Shown piece by piece: positions 40,007-48,600 of a stretch of 64,000 nt of DNA. Position 1 is the first letter of the stretch, and each line of letters starts with the position of its first letter. The translations under genes and the position numbers were made by a program. The notes under the pieces are model-generated. The model was not told the origin of the DNA. It saw only the letters and a program-made list of their open reading frames with translations, and made no database searches. The DNA comes from a virus, in the IMG/VR virus record IMGVR_UViG_3300045998_000148, positions 35,878 to 99,877 of that record; one strand, 5' to 3'.

Positions 40007-40037
40007 GCGATCGCCCATTGCGGGCGGTCGTTTTTTA
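40007..40037 (+). terminator. Terminator, cassette 8 (end of array)
   Basis: GCGATCGCC / GGCGGTCG stem with six T. The text from 38852 to 38911 (TAGGGGGCATTAGTGACAGC onward) is nearly duplicated here at 39976-40036. A single GGCTACAGGCTAGCC remnant of a repeat array follows. Confidence 0.8.
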
Positions 40038-40180
40038 TTGGCTACAGGCTAGCCGCGATCGTCCGCCTCTCTAGTGCCAATGATACCGCAAAAGGAAAGA
40101 CGCAAACGCCTTTATTCACGGGCATCGAGCGGCAATCATACCGATTTAAAAAAATAAAATTAGAATGCTCCTAAAATTTA

Positions 40181-40232
40181 TTGACAAAAAAAAAGAACGC
40201 CCCTATAATTCTATTATACCTTTTTAAAAGGT
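40181..40232 (+). promoter_or_regulatory. Consensus early promoter with related operator
   Basis: TTGACA (40181-40186), 17-bp spacer rich in A, TATAAT (40204-40209): a full consensus match. Just downstream lies ACCTTTT-T-AAAAGGT (40218-40232) within TATACCTTTTTAAAAGGTG, which shares the TATACC...GGT outline of the cassette operators. Confidence 0.85.
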
Positions 40233-40259
40233 GCTTAAAAGCCAGCAGGAGAGTAAAAA

Positions 40260-40439
40260 ATGCTCACGCGCTATAGGGGCGTTGCGATTGTCGCCCGTCC
40301 CGAGTCGCCCCCAGTCGGGCGGTTAATTTGGCAAGTAGAGGCGATCGGTGGCTCTTGCGAGGGCTTTTGCTCTCTCGAAGCGGCGATCGCCGAGATCGAA
40401 AAAATAAATCAATCTAAAACAATAGGAGTAACGCAATGA
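40260..40439 (+). CDS. Small protein opening the early operon
   Basis: 59 aa (starting MLTRYRGVAIVARPESPPVG), preceded by CAGGAG eight nt from the ATG and ending in an ATGA overlap with the next gene. It is a small alpha/beta protein (LIWQVEAIGGSCEGFCSLEA, then a helix AAIAEIEKI). Promoter, ribosome-binding site and coupling all support it as real. Function unknown. Confidence 0.75.
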   Translation: MLTRYRGVAIVARPESPPVGRLIWQVEAIGGSCEGFCSLEAAIAEIEKINQSKTIGVTQ

Positions 40440-41605
40440 CACCAGCAAAACGCCTAGAAATTTTTCAGCGCTTGGGTCTAACTGAGCCAGCGCCCGCGCC
40501 GGAACCCGCGCCGGAACCCGCGCCGGAACCCGCGCCGGAACCCGCGCCGGAACCCGCGCCGCTTGTCGGCTTGCGGGAATCGGCTAAAATCAATTGCCAA
40601 AAGCGGCGAGATACCGCGTCTTTAACAAAAATCAAAGATGAAACGCTTTATTTGGTTAAAGTCAGCGTAATTGCGGGGGGCCGCCTCAGCAAGGCGTTAG
40701 AAGAAAAAGACCAGTCCGAGTGGGACGCTATCGATAAATCCATAGGAAAGCGCTCTCTTCCCTATCTGGATTTTTATAAAAAAGGGTTAAAGCGGCTTAC
40801 TAGCCGCGTGTCTAACCTATATCAAAAATATGGAGTAAGGATAGGCGAGGACTGGTATTTCTATGAATCCTCGCTAGAGGAGTTCTATCGAGAATACAAA
40901 GACATCCTCGAAAATAGCGAAGGACGGCCTTGCTTGTCCGATCTCCTCGCTCAGATCGAAGAAGACTATGAGAGCGATCGCGATAAATATTTGCTCTCGT
41001 TACGGCTTTTTTATGCCCATCAATATCCCGACAGTATAGAACGCCAAGAAGAGGCGATCGCCTATTACCTGGCTAGCTTTCCCGACAAAAGCGATCTGCT
41101 GATTCGCACGCGGGTTGAGATTTCGACCTTTATCGAGATCCCCTCGCTGAGGGCACAGCTTAGGGAAGATGCAGCGACCGCGATCGCCCTCGATTCCCTT
41201 GAAGAGGCTTCAATTAAAGAACAAGCTCGCCAACAATGGCGGCAATTCTACAGGCAGCAGCTTTCAGAAGCTCAGGGTCGAATCCGGCAAGAGTTTTTAG
41301 ATTTAATTATCGAAAACATCGAGCAGATCGAATCTATTGCGCTCGGCGATCGCCGCCTAACCGCCAAGCGTAAAGCCAGCGTAGCGGAATCGACCGAACG
41401 CATGATGCGCTTAATCGATTTTGATGGCGATCTGGGTGCAATTGCAGGTGACTTGACGACGTTTAATAACGCCGTACAGGGCGGACGGTCGCCCGAGCAA
41501 TTAAAAGCGGCAATCGAGGGAATCCGGCAATCGCTGAGGCTTAACCCCGAGATTGCAGAAATTAACGGGGTAGGGCATGAGGCGATTGCGGAATTCATGC
41601 TGTAA
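40436..41605 (+). CDS. Unknown helical protein with Pro/Glu/Ala repeat
   Basis: 389 aa. After a short start helix (AKRLEIFQRLGL), six PAPE/PEPA 12-bp repeats (40482-40559) form a stiff linker. Residues 60-389 are almost all helical and charged (LEEFYREYKDILEN, QARQQWRQFYRQQLSEAQGR), suggesting a coiled-coil or scaffold-type protein. No family recognised. Coupled to the preceding 59-aa gene. Confidence 0.65.
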   Translation: MTPAKRLEIFQRLGLTEPAPAPEPAPEPAPEPAPEPAPEPAPLVGLRESAKINCQKRRDTASLTKIKDETLYLVKVSVIAGGRLSKALEEKDQSEWDAIDKSIGKRSLPYLDFYKKGLKRLTSRVSNLYQKYGVRIGEDWYFYESSLEEFYREYKDILENSEGRPCLSDLLAQIEEDYESDRDKYLLSLRLFYAHQYPDSIERQEEAIAYYLASFPDKSDLLIRTRVEISTFIEIPSLRAQLREDAATAIALDSLEEASIKEQARQQWRQFYRQQLSEAQGRIRQEFLDLIIENIEQIESIALGDRRLTAKRKASVAESTERMMRLIDFDGDLGAIAGDLTTFNNAVQGGRSPEQLKAAIEGIRQSLRLNPEIAEINGVGHEAIAEFML

Positions 41606-41653
41606 TCAATGACAGACACAAACACAAACACAAACACAAACAGGTAAAAAAAA

Positions 41654-42058
41654 ATGTCACACTTTGCCGCCGTACAAACTAAAATTGACGATCTGCTCAT
41701 TTTGGCGATCGCCCTTAAAGACTGGAGAAATTGGGATCTAATCCTTCCTAACAGTCCCTATCAGTTAAAAGGCTACTATGCTGGCTTGCAATCTGGAGAT
41801 TTTAAGGCGATCGCCTATGTTTCACATCTTCAGATGGGGCTAAAGGCCGATCTGGGCTTTATTCGCTCAGAGAATGCGACGGCTTATCAAGCCGTTTGTG
41901 ACGAGTATGAGTTAGGCCGGGAATTTAGCCGAGAGTTAGCCGTCCGATATAGTTTAGCGTGCCTGAAAAAGCTCGCCCAAGAGCAAAACGCCCACTTTAC
42001 CTATACGGTCAAAGACAGCGGATCGATTGAAGGCGAGATCGTTGCCAGTCTCTACTAA
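41654..42058 (+). CDS. Ycf35-like protein (DUF1257)
   Basis: 134 aa. MSHFAAVQTKIDDLLILAIA, LKGYYAGLQSG, the KADLGF stretch and YQAVCDEYELGREFSRELAV follow the DUF1257/Ycf35 pattern (MSHF-x-x-x-x-T-x-I, RGY-x-G, D-x-GF, a closing V-x-D domain). These proteins are encoded beside DUF2997 and Ycf46 in cyanobacteria and red-lineage plastids; their function is not established. In this phage the three genes lie in the same order. Six copies of a CAAACA hexamer (41617-41640) lie just upstream. Confidence 0.8.
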   Translation: MSHFAAVQTKIDDLLILAIALKDWRNWDLILPNSPYQLKGYYAGLQSGDFKAIAYVSHLQMGLKADLGFIRSENATAYQAVCDEYELGREFSRELAVRYSLACLKKLAQEQNAHFTYTVKDSGSIEGEIVASLY

Positions 42059-42099
42059 ACGCAAAACAGGAGCAAGTAAGGAAATAAGGAAATAAGGAA

Positions 42100-42288
42100 A
42101 TGCAGAAAAAAATGAGGTTTATCATAACCCCCGAAGGTGAGATCACCTATGAGATGGAAGGGTTCACAGGGCAAGACTGTATCGACTTTACGGCCAACCT
42201 CGATCGGTTGGGAACCGTCACGAGGACGGTAACACAAGCCTTCTATGAACAGAAAACAGAAACGGACATCGAGGGGAGTATCGGCTGA
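42100..42288 (+). CDS. DUF2997 family small protein
   Basis: 62 aa. MRFIITPEGEITYEMEGFTG then QDCIDFTANLDRLG fits DUF2997, a small partner of DUF1257/Ycf46 proteins (I-x-P-x-G-x-x-x-x-x-x-GF-x-G-x-x-C). AAGGAAATAAGGAA lies directly before the first ATG; the second ATG at 42112 is also usable. It is coupled by TGATG to the AAA ATPase. Confidence 0.8.
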   Translation: MQKKMRFIITPEGEITYEMEGFTGQDCIDFTANLDRLGTVTRTVTQAFYEQKTETDIEGSIG

Positions 42289-43859
42289 TGTGTATCTATA
42301 CCCGGATCTTAGATTATTTTGCGGGGGCGCTTCCCGCCGTCGCAATTGCCACGCCCTCAGTAGAACATCTCCCGGCGATTGAGTCGATCGTCAAGGCGTT
42401 ATCGACTCACGATCGACTATCAACATATCCCGTCTATCTCTGGAATCTCGCCGAATTTAAGCGGGTTCATCGGGCGGATCAAGGCGGCTTGATTTTTCAG
42501 GAGTCAGATATTGATATTCCGCCGGGGGAAGTTCCCCTCACAATCCTTAAAGCGATCGATGAGTATCGCGGTGAAGCGATTTTTATCTTGCAAGATCTCG
42601 AAACCTTGCTGACTGGCAAAAACCGCAATCCTCGCGTCTTGCGACTCTTCAAGCAAGTTGTCGAGAGACTGAAGCGATCGCCAAATCGGGCGATCCTACT
42701 TTGTGACCGTTTCGATCTCCCTCAAGATCTCGAAGGGATCGTCTATACGTTTACCGATCGTTTGCCCGATTATGAGGGCGTTACGGCGGCGATATCCGAG
42801 CAGCTTGCCGATCTCAGATCAGCAGGCCGAACGGTAGACATAGGCAGGGATTCGATCCCCCTTCCCCTAATCCGAGCTTGTCAGGGATTGACAAAAACCG
42901 AGATCAAAGACGCGATCCGGTTGGGGACGATCGTTAATGGCGGCATTGCCAGCGAAGCGATCGCCTCTACTATACAGACAAAAAAAATCGAGAAATTAGA
43001 GCGCTTGGGCTTGAGTTTTGCCGCCCCCGCCCCCGTTGCGGTCGGAGGACTCGATCCCCTTAAACAATGGATAGAGGAAGCGGGAAAGCTATTTAATAGC
43101 CGAGATCCCAACCTCCCCAGTCCGAAGGGGGTTGCCCTAGTCGGCTTGCCCGGATGCGGCAAATCCTTGATCGCTAAAACCTTTAGCTCCCTATGGAATA
43201 TCCCCTGTTTGAGTTTCAATCTGGGAAGCGTTCTAGGATCGCTAGTCGGTCAGAGTGAATCTCAAATGCAGCATATTTTAGAGATAACAGAAAGCGTTGC
43301 CCCTATCGTATTGTTTATCGATGAACTGGAAAAAGCCTTTTCTGGGGTGACGACTGAAAACGATGGGGGCGTTTCTCGGCGGATCTTTGGGATGTTTCTA
43401 TCTTGGCTACAGGATCGGAAGCCGGGGGTTTTTGTAGTCGGTACGGCTAACAATATACGGGGATTGCCCCCTGAATTTCTGAGAAAAGGGCGATGGGATG
43501 AGATTTTTTTCGTAGATCTCCCCACTACCGCTGAAAGAGTTGAGATCTTGCGCTCTCAATTGATGCGTTTCAAGGTAGAATTACCGGAAGGGGCGATCGC
43601 CCAGATAGCCAAGAGTACCCCAAACTATTCAGGGGCGGATCTTGAGGCAATTGTCAGTGAAGCGATCAAACTTTCCTTTTTTAACGGGTGCTATCCCGCC
43701 ATTAAGCCAGTCCATTTTAAAAGCGCGATCGCCGCGTCTCGCCAATCGGTTCCCGCCGAGACTGTCGCCGATTTGCGTAGGTGGGCTAGCACTTCCGCAA
43801 GATTGGCGAATACCCCCGACCTTGAAAAAAATGGGCGGTCTAATGTTCACATGATCTAA
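42288..43859 (+). CDS. Ycf46-like AAA+ ATPase
   Basis: 523 aa. N-terminal Ycf46-like domain (PVYLWNLAEFKRV, AIFILQDLETLLTGK), then GGLDPLKQWIEEAGKLFNSR, Walker A GLPGCGKSLIAK near 286-297, SLVGQSESQM, Walker B IVLFIDELEKAFSG near 338-351, sensor GTANNIRGLPPEFLRKGRWD near 388-407, and a C-terminal helical domain NYSGADLEAIVSEAI. The family is an AAA+ remodeller found in cyanobacteria and algae plastids; links to photosynthesis regulation under low CO2 have been proposed for it, not proven here. It closes the Ycf trio and is followed by a terminator. Confidence 0.9.
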   Translation: MCIYTRILDYFAGALPAVAIATPSVEHLPAIESIVKALSTHDRLSTYPVYLWNLAEFKRVHRADQGGLIFQESDIDIPPGEVPLTILKAIDEYRGEAIFILQDLETLLTGKNRNPRVLRLFKQVVERLKRSPNRAILLCDRFDLPQDLEGIVYTFTDRLPDYEGVTAAISEQLADLRSAGRTVDIGRDSIPLPLIRACQGLTKTEIKDAIRLGTIVNGGIASEAIASTIQTKKIEKLERLGLSFAAPAPVAVGGLDPLKQWIEEAGKLFNSRDPNLPSPKGVALVGLPGCGKSLIAKTFSSLWNIPCLSFNLGSVLGSLVGQSESQMQHILEITESVAPIVLFIDELEKAFSGVTTENDGGVSRRIFGMFLSWLQDRKPGVFVVGTANNIRGLPPEFLRKGRWDEIFFVDLPTTAERVEILRSQLMRFKVELPEGAIAQIAKSTPNYSGADLEAIVSEAIKLSFFNGCYPAIKPVHFKSAIAASRQSVPAETVADLRRWASTSARLANTPDLEKNGRSNVHMI

Positions 43860-43869
43860 TTTCGATTGA

Positions 43870-43902
43870 CCCCGCTCCCGCCATAATATCGAGCGGGGTT
43901 TT
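43870..43902 (+). terminator. Terminator after the Ycf46-like gene
   Basis: CCCCGCTC (43870-43877) / GAGCGGGG (43891-43898) stem, then TTTT. It closes the operon that begins at 40181. Confidence 0.85.
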
Positions 43903-43952
43903 CTGCAATTTTTTTGAATTTATACTTTTTATCTTCATTGAGGTTTGTTTTT

Positions 43953-45536
43953 ATGGTTGTCACGACTGATTTTTATGGCGATTATCAAAAACCCCAACAA
44001 GCCGCCCCTCTTGGCGATGGGAATGGCGAGGGGGTGGCGGCAAACGCGATCGCCCTCTTTAATCAAGCGGCGGCACTAACCCCCGCTCAATGGCAGGAGT
44101 TTTTGGGCGATCCAGAAAATAGTAACGCCATCGGTCAGATATTCAATACCCCCGATCGACTGGATACAAAAGGCCGAATACAATTCAGCCAAAAGGAAAT
44201 TGCGGCAATTTCAACTATCTTTAAGGGTTGGATTGCTACCAATCAAAATTTTATTGCTACAGGTGAAGCCGGGGATAGCTGGCAAGATCTTTTCCTCGCG
44301 ATGGAATGCGAGGGGCCAGACAGCCTTTTTGTGATGTATTGCGAGCTTTACAACGATCTGCAAAATGCCGACAATGCCGCCACTTCTACCGAGTTAGAGC
44401 GAGCGATCGCCTACATTCTCGACACTTGCGAGCAGGCGATCGAGAGTGTATCGGGCGGCGGCGATAGCGGTTGGGATACCTGGGAAGATTTAGAAAAATT
44501 CCCTAGCTTAGAGAATGCGGGCAAGCCAAGCATTGAAGATGTGCCAATTCCAGAAGAACCGATCGATCGCGGCTTTCTCGATGATTGGGACGATCGGGAA
44601 TGGCAAGCCGAACCGGAACCGGAACCCGAACCCGAACCCGAACCCGAACCCGTGCCGGAACCCAAACCCGTATCGAGAGCTAAGCCCAAGCCCAAACCGG
44701 AACCCGAACCCGAACCCGTGCCGGAACTCAAACCCGTATCGAAAATCAAGCCGGAACCCGAACCCGAACCCGAACCCGTGCCGGAACTCAAGCCGGAACC
44801 CGAACCCGAACCCATCTCGAAAATCAAGCCGGAACCCGTGCCGGAACTCAGGGCGGCAACCTGCAATCGCACGCTATCGATCGCGGTAGAGGTTGAGATT
44901 GAAGTAACGATCGATCCGGCCATCCCGGAAGCCGTTTCTTCATACCTGCAATCTCAAGCCGCAACGGGCGATCCATCGGCGATCGCGGCTTTACAGGCCA
45001 TTTCTACAGAAACCTGCAACCTCGACAAGGCGATCGCGGCATTGCGGGAAAAAGTCGCCGATGCTCTCGCAAGTCGGCAATTATCCGAACCCGCGCCGGA
45101 ACCCAAGCCGGAACTCAAGCCGGAACTCAAGCCGGAACTCAAGCCGGAACCCAAGCCGGAACTCAAGCCGGAACCAGCGCCGGAACTCAAGCCGGAACCC
45201 GCGCCGGAACCGTCAAAAGGCAGCGATGCAAAAAAAAAGCTGAAATTAGCAACCGCCAATAGGCAAAAGCTATCAGAATTTAGCGATCGCCTAAAAAGGA
45301 TGGAGTCGGCAATCGCCGAGACGGGTAAGCAAGGCTACCGCGCCAATGAGCAGCTAGTCGGCGATATCACTCAATCTCAATTTAATGAGGTTAATAAAAT
45401 TGCGGCGATCTTTAATGCCTGTCCCAAAGTCCGACAGGCGGTTGAAATGGGCGAAATATCCATGCGATCGGTCATTCGATTGCGGGGGCCAGTCTCTAAA
45501 ATGACTCCGGCGGAAATTGAGAGGTTACTGCTTTGA
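43953..45536 (+). CDS. Unknown protein with two Pro-Glu/Lys repeat linkers
   Basis: 527 aa from the ATG at 43953 (GAGG upstream). Three structured parts: residues 20-190 ([20 protein letters not shown] and following, helical), a middle 310-385 ([20 protein letters not shown]) and a C-terminal basic helical domain ([20 protein letters not shown] to EIERLLL). They are joined by PEPEPEP and KPELKPE linkers (44610-44850, 45095-45215). These 12- to 18-bp repeats share PEPA units with the 40436 gene. Extended linkers suggest a spacer or multi-partner protein; function unknown. Confidence 0.65.
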   Translation: MVVTTDFYGDYQKPQQAAPLGDGNGEGVAANAIALFNQAAALTPAQWQEFLGDPENSNAIGQIFNTPDRLDTKGRIQFSQKEIAAISTIFKGWIATNQNFIATGEAGDSWQDLFLAMECEGPDSLFVMYCELYNDLQNADNAATSTELERAIAYILDTCEQAIESVSGGGDSGWDTWEDLEKFPSLENAGKPSIEDVPIPEEPIDRGFLDDWDDREWQAEPEPEPEPEPEPEPVPEPKPVSRAKPKPKPEPEPEPVPELKPVSKIKPEPEPEPEPVPELKPEPEPEPISKIKPEPVPELRAATCNRTLSIAVEVEIEVTIDPAIPEAVSSYLQSQAATGDPSAIAALQAISTETCNLDKAIAALREKVADALASRQLSEPAPEPKPELKPELKPELKPEPKPELKPEPAPELKPEPAPEPSKGSDAKKKLKLATANRQKLSEFSDRLKRMESAIAETGKQGYRANEQLVGDITQSQFNEVNKIAAIFNACPKVRQAVEMGEISMRSVIRLRGPVSKMTPAEIERLLL

Positions 45537-45694
45537 CTTGAGGCGATCGGATGGCGATCGCCTTCCCCATTCATTCAGCCAGTGCCGCCAGAGCTTTCCC
45601 GCCTTTGGCGGTTCGGGCAAGATGCCAGCAACAAGATCGCTTTTGCTTCCGCTTTTGCTTCCGCCTTCAAAAAAATTACCGAGAAAAATTTGTC

Positions 45695-48600
45695 ATGTCT
45701 AAAAAAGCAATTACGGGCGCGATCGCCGCGATTTCGTCTTTAAAGTCCGAGCGCCCCGATCCGGGTTGCCTCATGCAGTTCCAAGGATGGGGCAACTGTA
45801 AAGCCCTTTTCGCAGGCGATAGCACGAGCGAGATCGCCCAATACCTGTTAGACGTGCCAGCTAACGCGCCAAATAAAAAGGATTGGCTGTTAGAGGCAAG
45901 GCGGCAACTTCGAGACTTGCTGACCCCTGCGGAGTGGCAGCAAGCGAGGGGATCGGCGCTGACTAGCTACTTCACCCCACCCCATTTAATTGATGCCCTT
46001 TGGAAGGCGGTTCGGCAGATCGGCTTTGATTTTGGCAGGGTTTTAGAGCCGGGATGCGGGCGCGGCGATTTTATCGCAAGATCGAATCTCGCGCAGCAGT
46101 CTTTCTTCGGGATCGAATCCGACCCCATTACGGCGGCGATCGCCCAAGCGCTCAATCCGAATGCCGCCATCTACAATAAAACGCTCGAAGGCGTCGATTT
46201 TCCCGATGGCTATTTTGACCTGGCGATCGGCAACGTCCCCTTTGGTTCTTATCGGGCGACCGATCCGCGCTATGCTCAACTCGGCGGCAACATACACGAG
46301 TATTTTCTCGCCAAGTCGCTCGATTTGGTACGCCAGGGGGGGATCGTCGCACTGATCGTACCCGTTTCCCTCTTCCAGCGAAAAAATCCATCTTTTCGCC
46401 GCTATGTCGGCGGCTACGAAGATCGGGTGCAAGTCTCTATTGCCAAAAAGGAACGAGATCGCCTGCGCCAAGAGGCCAAAAGGTCGGGCATGGACTCTAA
46501 GACCTCCATCCCAAGCTACAAATACGAGCGCTTCCGCTACGGCGGGATCGCCAAATTGGTAGAGGTAATCTGGCTGCCAGACAGCACTTTTGAGGGGACG
46601 CAAGCCCAGGCCGCGATCGCCGTCTTTCAAAAGAACAGACAAGGCGACTTTAAGCCCTGGACGGAAACGACCGAATTTTCCATAAACTTTGCCGCCTTCG
46701 AGCGCGATCGCGCACCCCAAACGGTGCGAGTCAACCGTTTTTTTGAAAGGGAGCTGCGCCTGCGGCAGGTGGACGGCATAAATCGACTTGTCAATGCAAG
46801 CAGCGATCCGATGTTCGATGACCCGCCCCGCTTTTTGGGCAGTCCCGATATCAACCCGCTTTACGGCGAAGGGCTGAGTTGCGCCGATAGCGGGCGCGAT
46901 ATCGCCGCCGATATTGCAGCTATTTTTAAATGGACGCCGAAGGTTTACGGCCAACCCATCGATCGGATATTCGACGGCCAAATCCTATCGCCGGAGATGC
47001 AGGATCTCCGAGAGGGAGAGTTTGTCTTTCATGAAGGCCGCCATTACTTCAGGAAAGAAGCACTCTTAAAACCCGTCCCGACAGTGACAGAGTTTGTCTA
47101 TCGCGGCAAGAAATACACGATCGACCGGACGGGCGACCGCATCGCCGATTTTATTCGACTTGCCAGCGCGACCGAACGGCTGGCACGGGCGCAGTCCGAC
47201 CCCGCGCCGATCGCGCCGCTACAGACCGTCTGCCGCATTTTTTATGCTACTTTTGTCCGGCGTTGGGGGCATTTCAAGCAAAAGGGCTTCAATGCTAACG
47301 AGGTGCTACTATCGGGCGACCCGCGCTATGCGCTGACAGCCGAACTCGAACGCTGGGACGGCGATCGCGTCGTGCCGTCGCCCATCCTGACCGAGCGCAT
47401 CGGGCGCGTTTACGGCGAACCGGAAACCTGCGACAATCCCCGCGATGCCATTATCGCCAGCTTGAATCGATTCGGACGCATCGATATAAATTACGTCGCT
47501 CGATTGCTTGGCGATACCGTCGAGCGCCTGTCTGAATACCTCGCTCACAAACAACTTGCCTTTTTCGACCCCGACAAGGGCGACTGGGCCTTTTGTGACG
47601 AATACCTCTCCGGCAACCTGCGGGAGAAGATCGCATCGGCACTCTCTCATTCCGGTTCCCTCGACCTGGCTGCCAATATTAAAGCCCTGCGGTCGGCACT
47701 GCCCAAGCCGATCTTGCCTCGCACCCCCGACCGCGAGCTAGCGATCGAGTGTTTGGAAGATCTCGACATTCCCGTAGCGGAATTAGACGAGCGCGAGCTA
47801 TCGGAATACCTCGATCGCCGATTTACGGTCGAGCTTGGCGCAACCTGGATTGCGCCGGAAGTTTACGCCCGTTTTGCCCGCGAGCGATTGGAAATAAAAA
47901 TTATCGAGGTGAGCTACTTGCCGCCGATTGCTACTTTTTTCGTTTCCGGCGATAGCCGCGACCGCTCGCAATGGGGGACGGAAGACATGACTTCCCTTCA
48001 AGTTTACGATTGCGCCTTAAATTTAAAGCGCCCCCGCATTGTCAGGCGGAATGCCGATGGCAGCTTTGACTACCACAATTCCGAGCTGGCAACCCGCATG
48101 GTTGTTGCCAAAATAGAGGACATGAACCGCGATTTTGTCGATTGGATTTGGAGCGATCGCAAGCGCACGATCGAGGTTTCCACCCTCTACAACCTCAATA
48201 TAAATTCCTGTATGCCGCGTCAATTTACAGGAGATTGGTTGGAGTTGCCCGGACTCAACCCCGCCATCGAACTCTATCCCTGGCAGCAGCGCGGCATCGC
48301 TCGAATCCTGCAATCTCAATCTACTTTTTTGAGCTGGTGTGTTGGGGCGGGCAAGACTTTGGCGCTGATTGTCGCCGCCGAAGAAATGCTGCGGCTAGAC
48401 ATGGCTCGCCGCCCTATCGTCGTCGTGTTAAATGGAACGGAAGGGCAGTTTTTAAACGAGTGGAAGGTAGCCTATCCCGCTTCTAACGTCGCACTATGCC
48501 CTCGCGCCAAAAAAGACCGCACTTCTTTTTTAGCTTCTCTGCCGCACCGTACCAAGGGGGCAATCGTCATGACTCACTCGCAATTTTTCATGCTCCGAGT

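Noticed and set aside
34108-40037. Classical integron
   Set aside because: No integrase, attI or attC-type imperfect hairpins; every cassette has its own promoter, unlike most integron cassettes.
39989-40174. 61-codon frame after cassette 8
   Set aside because: It starts inside the terminator hairpin and has no ribosome-binding site; composition is that of a repeat remnant.
44411-45259. Antisense Gly/Ser-rich frames within the Pro/Glu repeat gene
   Set aside because: They mirror the PEP repeats on the other strand; the plus-strand frame has the start signal and structured domains.
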